Shown here: positions 34,462-43,921 of the stretch, piece after piece
How positions within the stretch are numbered: position 1 is the first letter of the stretch
Layout of the letters: each line of letters begins with the position of its first letter
Assembly: GCF_002211305.1 (NCBI RefSeq)
Contig: NZ_LOKW01000008.1
Coordinates: 1-64,000, forward strand
Direction of reading: 5' to 3'
Source of the DNA: Rhizobium sp. R634
Lineage (GTDB): Bacteria > Pseudomonadota > Alphaproteobacteria > Rhizobiales > Rhizobiaceae
Length of the DNA: 64,000 nt
Position numbers and translations under genes: made by a program
The notes under the pieces: model-generated
What the model was told of the DNA's origin: nothing
What the model saw: the letters and a program-made list of their open reading frames with translations, nothing else
Databases searched by the model: none

Positions 34462-35670
34462 ATGGCCTTTTGGAAGCAGTTTATACTTTCGCTCATCGTC
34501 ATCATTGCCGGCTTTGCCGCATGGGTTTTCTTTGTGCCGGGTGCCGGCGATACGATGCGCGCTGCAGGCATTCCGGAGAGCCTCGTTTCCAGGATCGCGC
34601 CCAAAACTGCTGAAACCGCCGATGCCGACGCTCCCGCCCGGGCGGAAGGACAGCAGCGCGGGCAGGGCCAAGGGCAGGGGCAGAACCGCCGCGGCGGCGG
34701 GCGCAACGGCGCCGTTCTCGTCGCCACCGAAGCCGTCGTCCAGGGCGTCGTCAACGACCGGCTGAACGCGATCGGCACCGGCGATGCGATCCGCTCGGTC
34801 GCGGTCACGCCGCAGGCAACGGGCACGATCCGCGAAATCCTCATCAAGTCGGGCGACAGGGTGAAAGCCGGCCAGGTGCTCGCCAAGCTCGACAGCGAGG
34901 AGCAGGTGATCGCTCGCGGCCAGGCGGATGTGGCGGTGAAAGCCGCCGTCGAGAAATCCAATCTCTATCACAACATCAAGTCCAGCGTGTCGCGCATGGA
35001 CGTCTTCGATTCCGAGATCGCCGAGCAGGGCGCGCGGCTGCAGCTGCAGGCGGCCGAGCTCAATCTCGCCCGGCGCAACATCACCGCGCCGATCGACGGC
35101 ATCGTCGGCATCGTGCCGGTCAATATCGGCGACAACGTTACGACCACCACGCCGATCGTTACTCTCGACGACCGTTCGGAAATTCTCGTCGATTTCTGGG
35201 TGCCGGAGCGCTTTTCCAATACGGTCGCGGTGGGGCAGCCGGTCGAGGCCATGTCGGTGGCAAAGCCGGGGCAGATGTTCTCGGGCGTGATCGAGGCCGT
35301 CGACAACCGCATCGACGCGGAGAGCCGCACGTTGCGCCTGCGCGCCCGGATCGACAACTCGTCGGACGAGCTGCGCGCCGGCATGTCCTTCAGCGTCAGC
35401 ATGAAATTCCCCGGCGACAAATATCCGGCGGTCGATCCGCAGTCCGTGCAGTGGGATTCGCAGGGCTCCTTCGTCTGGCAGGTGACCGACGACAAGTCGC
35501 ACAAAGTGCGGGTCAGCGTCGTGCAGCGCAATCCTGATTTCATTCTCGTCAAGGCCGACCTCAAGGATGGCGACAAGATCGTCACGCAGGGCCTGCAGCG
35601 CGTGCGTGAGGGCGGGGCGGTGCGCGTTTCCGCCGATGTCGCTGCGAATGCGGAGGTCGCGACCCAATGA
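34462..35670 (+). CDS. RND efflux periplasmic adaptor (membrane fusion protein)
   Basis: A 402-residue adaptor anchored by one N-terminal helix (about 6-26). A Gln/Gly/Arg-rich linker (about 62-88) precedes the barrel-sandwich domain: VTPQATGTIREILIKSGDRV and the returning half ITAPIDGIVGIVPVNIGDNV, separated by a short helical hairpin. The beta-barrel and membrane-proximal domains follow (VPERFSNTVAVGQPVEAM). Its stop overlaps the pump start by four bases. No outer-membrane TolC partner is encoded next to it, so a shared TolC is presumed. Confidence 0.95.
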   Translation: MAFWKQFILSLIVIIAGFAAWVFFVPGAGDTMRAAGIPESLVSRIAPKTAETADADAPARAEGQQRGQGQGQGQNRRGGGRNGAVLVATEAVVQGVVNDRLNAIGTGDAIRSVAVTPQATGTIREILIKSGDRVKAGQVLAKLDSEEQVIARGQADVAVKAAVEKSNLYHNIKSSVSRMDVFDSEIAEQGARLQLQAAELNLARRNITAPIDGIVGIVPVNIGDNVTTTTPIVTLDDRSEILVDFWVPERFSNTVAVGQPVEAMSVAKPGQMFSGVIEAVDNRIDAESRTLRLRARIDNSSDELRAGMSFSVSMKFPGDKYPAVDPQSVQWDSQGSFVWQVTDDKSHKVRVSVVQRNPDFILVKADLKDGDKIVTQGLQRVREGGAVRVSADVAANAEVATQ

Positions 35671-38600
35671 GCGTGACCGAAATTCATCAGGGCGGATCGT
35701 CGGGCAAGCAGAGCTTCACCGCGCTTTTCGTTCGCCGGCCGATCCTGGCGCTGGTGTTCAACACGCTGATGGTCGTCGCTGGGCTTGCGGCCTATGTCGG
35801 CGTCGAGGTGCGCGAGCTGCCGGATGTCGACCGTCCCGTCGTCACCGTGCGCACCACCTTCGACGGCGCATCGCCGCAGACGATCGACCAGGAATTGACC
35901 AAAGTGATCGAGGGCGCGGTCGCCCGCGTCAGCGGCCTGAAATCGATCTCGTCCACCTCTTCCTTCGGCCAGAGCCGGGTGACGCTCGAATTTTCCGATG
36001 CGATCGATCTCGCGGTCGCCGCCAACGACGTGCGCGATGCGATCGGCCGCATCACCCAGAACCTGCCCGACGAGGCGGATGCGCCGCAGATCGTCAAGGC
36101 GGATTCGGATTCCTCGGCGATCATGCGCCTTGCCGTCACCTCCACCAACCTCAACATGGACGACCTGACGCAGCTCGTCGAGAACGAGGTGATCGACCGG
36201 CTGGCCTCCGTCGACGGCGTGGCCGACGTCGAGGAATATGGCGACCAGGAGAAGGTCTTCCGCGTCGATGTCGACCAGGGGGCGCTCGCGAGCCGCGGGC
36301 TCACCATCGGCGACCTGACGAAGGCGCTCGACAATGCCGCGCTCGACGTGCCGGCCGGCTCGCTGAAGAGCGCGACGCAGGATATCGTCGTGCGCGCCAC
36401 CGCCAACCTACAGACGCCGGCCGATTTTTCCAACGTCATGCTGCAGGACCGGGTCCGCCTCGGCGACGTCGCGACGGTGACGCTTGGGCCGCGCGACGGC
36501 GACACGACGCTGCGCTCCAATGGCAAGCCCGGCATCGGCCTCGGCATCATCCGCCAGGCGCAGTCGAACACGCTGAATATCTCGACCGGCATCAAGGCCG
36601 CCGTCGAGCAGTTGTCGAAGACGCTGCCCGAGGGAACGACGATCGCCATCACCAGCGACGACGCCGTCTTCATCCAGGGCGCGATCCATGAGGTGGTGCT
36701 GGCGCTGGTGCTGGCTGCCGTCATCGTCACGGCCGTCATCTATCTCTTCCTGCGCGACTGGCGGGCGACGCTGATTCCGGCGGTCAGCATGCCGGTGGCG
36801 CTGATCGGCACGCTGGCGGCGATCTACATGGTCGGCTTCTCGATCAACATCCTGACGCTGCTCGCGATCGTGCTGGCGACCGGCCTCGTCGTCGACGATG
36901 CCATCGTGGTGCTCGAAAACATCGTGCGCCGCCGCGCCGAGGGCATGGGACCGCGGGCTGCCGCCGTGCTCGGCACGCGCGAGGTGTTCTTCGCGGTCGT
37001 TGCCACGACCGCGACGCTGGCGGCGGTGTTCATCCCGCTCTCCTTCCTTCCGGGGCAGGTCGGCGGTCTCTTCCGCGAATTCGGCTTCGTGCTCGCCTTC
37101 TCGGTCGGGCTATCCTCGATCGTGGCGCTGACGCTGTGCCCGATGCTGGCTTCGCGCATGCTGACGAAGCCGATGATCGAGGATCACGGTGCGCTCGGCC
37201 GCTTCGGCGGCGCGCTCGCCCGGCTCTACAAATGGGCGCTGCATGGCTGCCTGAATGCGCCGTTCGTCGTCATCCTCTTCTCGGTGATCTTCGCCGGCGC
37301 CGCCCTCATCGCCTTCTCGACAGTCAAGAGCGAGCTGACGCCTGAGGAAGACCGCTCGATGGTGATGATGCGGCTGACGACGCCGCAGGGATCGAGCCTC
37401 GAATATACGCGCGACAAGATGCAGCTCGTCGAGGAATATCTGCAGCCGCTGGTCGACAGCGGCGACATCCGCAACGTCTTCTCGATTTCCGGCCAGGGCG
37501 GTTCGCTGAACAGCGGCTTCATGGTGCTGACGCTCGCCCCCTGGGGCGAACGCCAGCGGACGCAGGCGGAGATCGTCGTCGACATCAACCAGGCGGCGGC
37601 GAGGGTGCCGGCGCTGCGCGGCAACGCCATCTCCTCCAACAGCCTGCGCATCCGCGGCGCCGGCAGCGGCGTGCAGATGGCGTTGGTCGGCAACGATCAC
37701 GAGGCGCTGACGGCGGCTGCCGCCAAGCTGGTTCAGGCGCTCGAAGCCACCGGCCAATATGATACGCCGCGCCTGACCAACGAGCCGAGCCAGGCGCAGG
37801 TGTCGGTGGCGATCGACCGCGAGCGCGCCTCCGATCTCGGCATCGACATTACCGGGCTTTCGACGGCGATCCAGTCGCTGCTCGAAGGGCGCTCGGTGGT
37901 CGATGTCTTCGTCGACGGCGAATCCTATCCCGTGCTTCTGACCTCGACGACGCGGCCGATCGATGATCCCACAGACCTCGAAAACGTCTTCCTGAAGACC
38001 GGCGACGGCAAGATCGTGCCGATGTCCGTCATCGCCACGATGAAGGAGGGTTCGGTCGCGCCGCAGCTGAACCGCGAGCAGCAGCTCGCCTCGGTCGCGA
38101 TCACCGCCGGGCTGAAGGACAACATGTCGCTCGGCGACGCGGTCAAGCAGGTGACCGAACTCGCCGAGCCGCTGCTGCCGCCGGGCGCGCGTCTGCTGCC
38201 GCTTGCCGAAGCCGCGACGCTGGAAGAGAATTCGAACGGCATGGCGCTGACCTTCGGCTTTGCCATCGTCATCATCTTCCTGGTGCTGGCGGCGCAGTTC
38301 GAAAGCGTGCTGTCCTCGCTGATCATCATGTCGACGGTGCCGCTCGGCCTTGCCTGCGCCGTCTTCGCGCTCATCATCACGGGCTCCAGCCTCAATATCT
38401 ACAGCCAGATCGGCCTGGTGCTGCTTGTCGGCGTCATGGCGAAGAACGGCATTCTGATCGTCGAATTCGCCAATCAGCTGCGCGACAGGGGCGAGGATGT
38501 GCGCTCCTCGATCGAGAAGGCCTGCGCGCTGCGCCTGCGCCCCGTGATGATGACGATGATCGCCACCATTCTCGGCGGCGTGCCGCTGGTCTTTGCCCAT

Positions 38601-38822
38601 GGCGCCGGAGCCGAAGCGCGCGTGGCGCTCGGCTGGGTGATCGTCGGCGGCCTCGGCTTCGCGACGCTGGTGACGCTGTTCATCACGCCGGTCGCCTATC
38701 TCCTGCTTGCCCGCTTCGCCAAGCCGCACGCCCATGAGGAAGCGCGTCTGCACGAGGAAATGTCGGTTGCCACGCGGCCGCGGCCGGCGCCCGACGAGGA
38801 GCAGCTGCAGGCCGCCGAATAG
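35667..38822 (+). CDS. RND-type multidrug efflux pump (HAE1 family)
   Basis: A 1051-residue inner-membrane proton antiporter with 12 helices and two large periplasmic loops, the normal size for AcrB/MexB relatives. The proton-relay aspartates are in TM4 (GLVVDDAIVVLENIVRR, about residues 407-410), and the second-half signature is in VGVMAKNGILIVEFANQLRD. The N-terminal FVRRPILALVFNTLMVVAG is typical. Closest in look to the MexF/MdtB-like and AcrB-like pumps exporting hydrophobic compounds; substrates cannot be assigned. It ends in a strong terminator. Confidence 0.97.
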   Translation: MSVTEIHQGGSSGKQSFTALFVRRPILALVFNTLMVVAGLAAYVGVEVRELPDVDRPVVTVRTTFDGASPQTIDQELTKVIEGAVARVSGLKSISSTSSFGQSRVTLEFSDAIDLAVAANDVRDAIGRITQNLPDEADAPQIVKADSDSSAIMRLAVTSTNLNMDDLTQLVENEVIDRLASVDGVADVEEYGDQEKVFRVDVDQGALASRGLTIGDLTKALDNAALDVPAGSLKSATQDIVVRATANLQTPADFSNVMLQDRVRLGDVATVTLGPRDGDTTLRSNGKPGIGLGIIRQAQSNTLNISTGIKAAVEQLSKTLPEGTTIAITSDDAVFIQGAIHEVVLALVLAAVIVTAVIYLFLRDWRATLIPAVSMPVALIGTLAAIYMVGFSINILTLLAIVLATGLVVDDAIVVLENIVRRRAEGMGPRAAAVLGTREVFFAVVATTATLAAVFIPLSFLPGQVGGLFREFGFVLAFSVGLSSIVALTLCPMLASRMLTKPMIEDHGALGRFGGALARLYKWALHGCLNAPFVVILFSVIFAGAALIAFSTVKSELTPEEDRSMVMMRLTTPQGSSLEYTRDKMQLVEEYLQPLVDSGDIRNVFSISGQGGSLNSGFMVLTLAPWGERQRTQAEIVVDINQAAARVPALRGNAISSNSLRIRGAGSGVQMALVGNDHEALTAAAAKLVQALEATGQYDTPRLTNEPSQAQVSVAIDRERASDLGIDITGLSTAIQSLLEGRSVVDVFVDGESYPVLLTSTTRPIDDPTDLENVFLKTGDGKIVPMSVIATMKEGSVAPQLNREQQLASVAITAGLKDNMSLGDAVKQVTELAEPLLPPGARLLPLAEAATLEENSNGMALTFGFAIVIIFLVLAAQFESVLSSLIIMSTVPLGLACAVFALIITGSSLNIYSQIGLVLLVGVMAKNGILIVEFANQLRDRGEDVRSSIEKACALRLRPVMMTMIATILGGVPLVFAHGAGAEARVALGWVIVGGLGFATLVTLFITPVAYLLLARFAKPHAHEEARLHEEMSVATRPRPAPDEEQLQAAE

Positions 38823-38842
38823 GCCTTCCATCCGCATCGAGC

Positions 38843-38876
38843 ACGCCGCCGGATTCGCATCCGGCGGCGTTTCTTA
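38843..38876 (+). terminator. Rho-independent terminator of the efflux operon
   Basis: Perfect 12-bp stem ACGCCGCCGGAT / ATCCGGCGGCGT with loop TCGC, followed by TTCTTA, 20 bases after the pump stop. Confidence 0.9.
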
Positions 38877-39093
38877 TGGTGTATGAAGTCTTGGGAAATA
38901 AGATAAATTTCGTCTGAAGATTAGCCGTTTGTTAAGTATAAGCGGCAATGATCGTGACCAGGAACCGACTGGTCTTCTTCGTTTTTTTGAAGACTGCATG
39001 CGCTGGAACACAGCGACCCCGGACATGAGTGTCTGCGCGGAAGGTTCATTCCTGTTCAGTTGCGTTCTGTTGTGTTTTTGGAGTTTAGTTCCC

Positions 39094-40092
39094 GTGAGTA
39101 TTTATCAGCGCGTCTCCGTGGATGCGGCGCTCTATGTGCTGCGCGATATCAATCGCAATATGACGGTCACGCAGAATCACATCACGACGGGCATGCGTGT
39201 CGCCAAAGCGGCCGACAACGCCGTCTACTGGTCGATCGCCACCACCGCCCGCACCGACAACAAGGCCATTTCGGCCATTCAGGACGCGCTCGGCATGGCG
39301 GCTGCGACGATGGGCACGGCCTATACCGGCGTCCAGAACGTCATCGACGTCGTCTCCGAAATCAAGGCCAAGCTTGTCGCCGCCACCGAGGAGGGGGTCG
39401 ACAAGACCAAGATCAACGAAGAGCTCAAGCAGTTGCAGGAGCAACTGCGCAGCGTGTCGGAATCGGCGACCTTCAACAGCGACAACTGGGTGATCCTCAA
39501 CAATGACGCGACGCCGACGCAGCCGCGCCAGATTCCGGCTTCCTTCATCCGCAATGCCGACGGCACCGTCTCGATCGGCATGTTGAGCTACCATATCGAC
39601 AATACGCCGGTCGGCGCCACCACGTCCAAGGATGCGCGCTACCTGATCGACGACCGGGCCACCGGCTCGGGCGAATACGGCGTGCTGACCTCGACCTATT
39701 TCGCCACCGAGCTCGGGGCCGCGCAGAACTACGTGCTGATGACCAGCAAGAACGGCACCACCGCCGGCCAGGTCGTCATTTCGTTGTCTTCGACCACCAC
39801 GAAAGGGCAGATCGGCCAAATGATCAGCGTCGTCGACGCCGCGCTGACGCAGCTGACCACCGTCGGCTCGGCCTTCGGTGCGCTGGAAAAACGCATCGAG
39901 CTGCAGAACGATTTCGCCACCAAGCTGCACGACAACATCACCGCCGGCATCGGCCGGTTGGTCGATGCCGATATGGAGGAGGAGTCGAGCAGGCTGAGGG
40001 CGCTGCAGACGCAACAACAGCTCGGCCTGCAATCGCTGAACATCGCCAATGCGACTTATGACACGGTCAGGCAGCTGTTCCAGAATTTCTAA
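39094..40092 (+). CDS. Orphan flagellin
   Basis: A 332-residue flagellin. The N-terminal D0/D1 helices (MSIYQRVSVDAALYVLRDIN, then QNHITTGMRVAKAADNAVYW) and the C-terminal helices (RLRALQTQQQLGLQSLNIAN, ending RQLFQNF) are intact; the variable middle is short. GTG 39094 with GGAG ten bases upstream gives the natural N-terminus. It differs from the usual rhizobial MTSI(L)TNNSAM start, and no other flagellar gene is in the window, so it is a dispersed, diverged flagellin, comparable to the extra chromosomal flagellins of R. leguminosarum. About 216 bases separate it from the terminator upstream. Confidence 0.93.
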   Translation: MSIYQRVSVDAALYVLRDINRNMTVTQNHITTGMRVAKAADNAVYWSIATTARTDNKAISAIQDALGMAAATMGTAYTGVQNVIDVVSEIKAKLVAATEEGVDKTKINEELKQLQEQLRSVSESATFNSDNWVILNNDATPTQPRQIPASFIRNADGTVSIGMLSYHIDNTPVGATTSKDARYLIDDRATGSGEYGVLTSTYFATELGAAQNYVLMTSKNGTTAGQVVISLSSTTTKGQIGQMISVVDAALTQLTTVGSAFGALEKRIELQNDFATKLHDNITAGIGRLVDADMEEESSRLRALQTQQQLGLQSLNIANATYDTVRQLFQNF

Positions 40093-40196
40093 AGGTTTGA
40101 TTGGAAGAGGGGAGCGGCGCAGCGCTTTCTATCCGACTATTGATCACCCAGGATGCCGGCGGTCGATTTGGAGGGCGCGCTAACCCACCCTCCTTC

Positions 40197-40325
40197 ATTC
40201 CTGTGCTCGTCACAGGAATCCAGCACGCCCAAGTCCTTGGGCGCGAAAGACTTTTTCTATTGTCGTATTAAGTAATTCACCGCGCGGACGCGCGGTGGCT
40301 GGATTCCTGTGACGAGCACAGGAAT
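40197..40325. repeat. Compound palindrome built from two family A copies
   Basis: Two family A palindromes face each other: ATTCCTGTG-ctcgt-CACAGGAAT (40197-40219) and ATTCCTGTG-acgag-CACAGGAAT (40303-40325), with CCAGC / GCTGG as inner flanks. Between them lie CCCAAG-tc-CTTGGG and CACCGCGC-ggac-GCGCGGTG, two more hairpins. The unit fills most of the otherwise gene-free 40093-40493 interval between flagellin and the OmpA-type lipoprotein. Confidence 0.85.
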
Positions 40326-40493
40326 GGGGTAGGCAGAGTGGGCGCGCCGCTAAAACTGGTGATATCAGCGCATTGCTGCAACATCGCCGTTGTTTCGGCG
40401 CCTGAAATTCCCCTATCAAGAGAATATTTTCATCTTCTTGCCGCAATCCTTGCCATTTGCTCGCAGCAGCTTCGAACGGAGACCGTCCTGTCC

Positions 40494-41159
40494 ATGATCA
40501 AGAAATTCGTACTTCTGGCTGTCGCAGCAAGCTATCTCAGCGCCTGCACGACCACCGATCCCTATACTGGTGAGCAGAAGGTTTCCAATACGGCGGGCGG
40601 TGCGGCGCTCGGTGCGCTCGGCGGCGCTCTCGTCGGTGTGGCCGTCGGCGGCGGCGGGCACGGAAAGCGCAATGCGGCGCTGATCGGCGCCGGCATCGGC
40701 GCGCTCGCCGGCGGCGCGATCGGCAACTACATGGACCAGCAGGAAGCAGAGCTTCGCGCCCAGCTCGAAGGCACCGGCATTTCGGTGACCCGCAACGGCG
40801 ACAACATCATTCTCAACATGCCCTCGAACATCACCTTCGACGTCGATCAGGATGCGGTGAAGCCGGGCTTCTACCCGACGCTGAATTCGGTGGCGATCGT
40901 GCTGCGCAAGTTCAACCGCACGCTGATCGACGTCAACGGCCATACGGATTCGACCGGCAGCCTGCAGCATAACCAGGATCTGTCGCAGCGCCGCGCGCTT
41001 TCGGTTGCCGATTATCTCGGCGGCCAGGGCATCGACCAGCGCCGCGTCTCCGCCGTCGGCTTCGGCCCGTCCCAGCCGGTCGCCTCCAATGCAAGCGAGG
41101 CCGGCCGCGCCCAGAACCGCCGCGTCGAAATCCAGATCGCACCGATCACGCAGGGCTGA
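40494..41159 (+). CDS. OmpA-family outer-membrane lipoprotein
   Basis: A 221-residue lipoprotein. The signal peptide ends in the lipobox LSAC (Cys18 lipidated). A glycine-rich YMGG/OmpA-like zipper region (about 35-80, with GAALGALGGALVGVAVGGGG) is followed by the OmpA C-terminal peptidoglycan-binding domain: ITFDVDQDAVKPGFYPTLNS and VNGHTDSTGSLQHNQDLSQR, with the Asp and Arg that bind diaminopimelate. It resembles the YiaD group and probably tethers the outer membrane to peptidoglycan. Followed by a strong terminator. Confidence 0.94.
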   Translation: MIKKFVLLAVAASYLSACTTTDPYTGEQKVSNTAGGAALGALGGALVGVAVGGGGHGKRNAALIGAGIGALAGGAIGNYMDQQEAELRAQLEGTGISVTRNGDNIILNMPSNITFDVDQDAVKPGFYPTLNSVAIVLRKFNRTLIDVNGHTDSTGSLQHNQDLSQRRALSVADYLGGQGIDQRRVSAVGFGPSQPVASNASEAGRAQNRRVEIQIAPITQG

Positions 41160-41182
41160 GCCCCGTCTCGCAGCGTTTGCGG

Positions 41183-41209
41183 AAAGGCCGGGTCATGCCC
41201 GGCCTTTTT
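41183..41209 (+). terminator. Terminator between the OmpA lipoprotein and DUF2000 genes
   Basis: Stem AAAGGCCGGG / CCCGGCCTTT (10 bp), loop TCATG, then TT. The run of A on the other side means it may also end the convergent DUF2000 transcript. Confidence 0.88.
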
Positions 41210-41211
41210 CG

Positions 41212-41619
41212 TCAGTGCTGCATCGTCGCACCCTTGGTGATCTTGTCGACGATCTTCTTTTCGGCGCGCAGCGCGATGCCCACCACCTTGGCATCGTTGG
41301 GCGCAAATTCGGCGAAGACGGCGCGGTTGGCCGCGTCGTGGCCGGTGGCAAACATTTCCTCGATGAAGAGCGAGGCGGTGACATCCCGCTCCAGCGCCCG
41401 GCGGTGAATGGTCGACATCACCGCCTCCTCGGCGGACAGCACGATGATCGGCTGGATCGACAGCGGATAGTAGATGTTGCCGGCACGGTCCTTGTAGGGT
41501 TCACCGAGGATCTCGGGATGCCCGCCGGCGATGCCGGTCATCAGGAAGGCGGTGACGTTCAGCTTCTGCCAGGCGGCAAGATTGTTTCGCAGGACGACGG
41601 CGATTTTGGTATCAAACAT
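41212..41619 (-). CDS. DUF2000-family protein
   Basis: A 135-residue protein of the DUF2000 family, whose fold is like peptidyl-tRNA hydrolase 2. Features: FDTKIAVVLRNNLAAWQKLN, YPLSIQPIIVLSA, then the C-terminal VGIALRAEKKIVDKITKGA. Function unknown. ATG 41619 gives the conserved N-terminus; an in-frame GTG at 41634 would add five residues. It is divergent from the AraC regulator, with 45 bases between starts, and such a pairing suggests that the regulator controls it. Confidence 0.88.
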   Translation of the reverse strand: MFDTKIAVVLRNNLAAWQKLNVTAFLMTGIAGGHPEILGEPYKDRAGNIYYPLSIQPIIVLSAEEAVMSTIHRRALERDVTASLFIEEMFATGHDAANRAVFAEFAPNDAKVVGIALRAEKKIVDKITKGATMQH

Positions 41620-41664
41620 CGGACGGTCTTTCACCTATATCAGGGTTATGGAGTCTCGGGCGCC

Positions 41665-42564
41665 TTGAACCAGGATCTACATCCGCAGGTCTTCGAAGGT
41701 CTTGAACGTTTGTGCACGGGGCCGTCCGGCAACGGCATCCTGACGGCGCCGGCCTTTCCCGGCATCGAGCGCATCGGCGCGCAATTCTCCGGCAACGCCT
41801 TCGAGCCGCACCGGCACGACACCTACGCGCTCGGCGTCACGCTGAAGGGCGTGCAGACCTTTACCTATCGCGGCGAGCGGCGCTTCAGCCTGCCGGGACA
41901 GGTGATCGTGCTGCACCCTGACGAGGAACACGATGGCGGGGCGGGAACGGAGGACGGGCTGCAATACCGCATGCTTTATCTGGAGCCGGCGCTGCTGCTC
42001 GAATGCCTGGAGGCGGAAGGCCTTGGCCTGCCGTTCGTCGATGAGCCGGTCATCGGAGATCCGGCGCTGGCCGGCGTGCTGCTGGCCGCGCTCGGCGAAC
42101 TCGACCGCGAACTGGACGAGCTCTTCGTCGACGATTTCGTGTCACGGGTGACGGGCGGCTTGTCACGGCACGCGCGGCTGCCGCGCCGGCCGCTCGGGGC
42201 GATCGCCTGGCGGCAGACACAGGCGGCGCGCGATTATCTTGAAGCGCATGCCACGCGGCCGGTTCATTCCGGCGAACTGGAAGCGGTCACCGGGCTTGAT
42301 CGTTTCGCGCTGTCGCGGCATTTCCGGGCGGCCTTCGCCACGAGCCCGCATCGCTACCTCCTGATGCGGCGGCTGCAGCAGGCCCGCGCCATGATCGGCG
42401 CCGGTGAGGGCATTTCGGACACGGCGGCGGCGACGGGCTTTGCCGACCAGAGCCACCTCAACCGCCACTTCAAGAAGGCCTACGGCATGACGCCCGGGCA
42501 GTGGTCAGCACTCGTTCACGGCAACAGAACGTCGCAGGCCTTGAGAAAACAAGTGTCGCTTTAA
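41665..42564 (+). CDS. AraC-family transcriptional regulator
   Basis: A 299-residue regulator. The N-terminal cupin-like AraC-binding domain contains FEPHRHDTYALGVTLKGVQT and LPGQVIVLHPDEEHDG; the C-terminal double HTH reads LSRHFRAAFATSPHRYLLMR and ISDTAAATGFADQSHLNRHF then KKAYGMTPGQW. No ATG is available before the conserved region; TTG 41665 with GGAG about 11 bases upstream is the best start. It probably controls the divergent DUF2000 gene. Confidence 0.9.
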   Translation: MNQDLHPQVFEGLERLCTGPSGNGILTAPAFPGIERIGAQFSGNAFEPHRHDTYALGVTLKGVQTFTYRGERRFSLPGQVIVLHPDEEHDGGAGTEDGLQYRMLYLEPALLLECLEAEGLGLPFVDEPVIGDPALAGVLLAALGELDRELDELFVDDFVSRVTGGLSRHARLPRRPLGAIAWRQTQAARDYLEAHATRPVHSGELEAVTGLDRFALSRHFRAAFATSPHRYLLMRRLQQARAMIGAGEGISDTAAATGFADQSHLNRHFKKAYGMTPGQWSALVHGNRTSQALRKQVSL

Positions 42565-42585
42565 TCGGGATTTTTGCGGCAAGGC

Positions 42586-43197
42586 TTACAGGCTGCTCGT
42601 GTCTTCGCGAACCTTCAGGATACGGTCGATAAGACCCCATTCGAGTGCTTCCTCCGCCGTCATGAAGCGGTCGCGATCCATCCCGTGCTCGAAATCTTCG
42701 TAGGAACGTCCGCAATGCTCCGCGTAGAGCCGCGTCATGCGTTGCTTGGTCTTTAAAATTTCCTCGGCGTGAATCAGCATGTCGGAAGCCTGCCCTTGAA
42801 AGCCGCCGGAGGGCTGGTGAATGAGGATACTGGCATTGGGCAATGCGGCTCTTCCGCCGGGTTCGCCTGCCATCAGCAGGAACGATCCCATTGAACGGGC
42901 TGTGCCCATGCAAAGTGTATGAACCGGCGCACGGATGAAGCGCATGGTGTCGTACATGGCCAGGCCGCTGGTGACGACGCCGCCCGGCGAATTGATATAG
43001 AGATTGATGGGCTTGTTGGGGTTTTCCGCTTCCAGAAACAGCAGTTGCGCGCAGACGAGCGCCGAAACGGTATCGTTCACCTCGCCATTGAGGAAGATAA
43101 TCCGCTCGCGCAGCAGCCGGGAATAAATATCAAAGGATCGCTCCCCGCGGCTGGACTGCTCTATGACCATAGGGACGAGTTGCATCGCTTCGCGCAT
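42586..43197 (-). CDS. clpP: ATP-dependent Clp protease proteolytic subunit (paralog)
   Basis: A 203-residue ClpP. The catalytic triad is complete: Ser102 in [11 protein letters not shown], His127 in [13 protein letters not shown], and the Asp in [13 protein letters not shown] (174 or 176). The active-site run GTARSMG differs from the usual GQAASMG, which marks an accessory paralog; rhizobia carry several clpP genes, and no tig or clpX is adjacent here. GGAGG six bases before ATG 43197 fixes the start. Located 46 bases downstream of the ArsR-SRPBCC pair on the same strand, so it may be cotranscribed. Confidence 0.93.
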   Translation of the reverse strand: MREAMQLVPMVIEQSSRGERSFDIYSRLLRERIIFLNGEVNDTVSALVCAQLLFLEAENPNKPINLYINSPGGVVTSGLAMYDTMRFIRAPVHTLCMGTARSMGSFLLMAGEPGGRAALPNASILIHQPSGGFQGQASDMLIHAEEILKTKQRMTRLYAEHCGRSYEDFEHGMDRDRFMTAEEALEWGLIDRILKVREDTSSL

Positions 43198-43243
43198 CCG
43201 CGACCTCCAGACTTTCAGAATTTTAGGGGGAAGGCTCGCCGTA

Positions 43244-43603
43244 TCAGGCGGCGAGCATGAGCGGCGGGCTGTTGCTGTTCGCCGGCGCTCTCGCCGTTCC
43301 ATCGAACCTTGCGTCCGTCAGTTCGTGGACGATCCGAAGGCAGGTTCCGCCAGTGGCATTCGGGGTGATCGTGAACGTCACGGTGCTTTCGAGGAAAGGC
43401 GGGTTATCGTCACGCAGCTTGTAGCGAACTTCCTGGCCGGGGGTGACGGTGATCGCATCGGGATCAGCCAATGCCTCCTTCGGCAACCACCTTTCCCGAA
43501 GTTCGGGAATGGTGACGGCACGCCAGACCTTTTGCGGCGGATCGCCCAAGTCAAACTCCAACTCGACGCCGCTATCCCTCTCCTTGGTCTTCGCTTCGTT
43601 CAT
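43244..43603 (-). CDS. SRPBCC/AHSA1-like protein
   Basis: A 119-residue helix-grip protein of the activator-of-Hsp90-like (AHSA1, polyketide cyclase-like) group. [22 protein letters not shown] opens the domain, followed by [18 protein letters not shown]. It begins by ATGA overlap with arsR. Such ArsR-SRPBCC pairs are widespread; the SRPBCC partner is thought to bind a small hydrophobic molecule. The C-terminus is short, ending in PPLMLAA, and may be truncated relative to longer AHSA1 proteins (about 140-160). Confidence 0.88.
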   Translation of the reverse strand: MNEAKTKERDSGVELEFDLGDPPQKVWRAVTIPELRERWLPKEALADPDAITVTPGQEVRYKLRDDNPPFLESTVTFTITPNATGGTCLRIVHELTDARFDGTARAPANSNSPPLMLAA

Positions 43604-43914
43604 TGATCCATGTCCTTCAGCAAGACTTTGAGTGCTGCGATACGCTCTGGCCAATAGGCGCGGTATTTTGCAAGCCACTGGGCGATGAGAGCCAACCCAT
43701 CGGGATCGACTTCGTAATTGACGAAACGCCCCTGTCGTTCTTCCCTCACCAGCTTTGCACTGCGCAGAACTGCGAGGTGTTGCGACATCGCCGGCTGGCT
43801 GATGTCCATGCCCTCGCGCAAGGCGCTAGCGTTCATGCTCCCTGCCGCCAGCTTCTCGAAGATCGCACGGCGGGTCGGGTCTGCCAAAGCTCGGAAAAAG
43901 TCATTCTCGATCAT
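43600..43914 (-). CDS. ArsR-family regulator
   Basis: A 104-residue winged-helix repressor: FFRALADPTRRAIFEKLAAG, SMNASALREGMDISQPAMSQ and HLAVLRSAKLVREERQGRFVNYEVD. It has no cysteine or histidine cluster of a metal site, so it belongs with the non-metal ArsR proteins that pair with SRPBCC genes. It precedes that gene with a four-base overlap. A clean palindrome lies eight bases upstream of its start, which suggests autorepression. Confidence 0.94.
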   Translation of the reverse strand: MIENDFFRALADPTRRAIFEKLAAGSMNASALREGMDISQPAMSQHLAVLRSAKLVREERQGRFVNYEVDPDGLALIAQWLAKYRAYWPERIAALKVLLKDMDQ

Positions 43915-43921
43915 GTAAATA

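Noticed and set aside
38945..38975. GGAAC followed by CGTT upstream of the flagellin, as for the general stress sigma factor
   Set aside because: The spacer is 14 bases, and 16-17 are needed.
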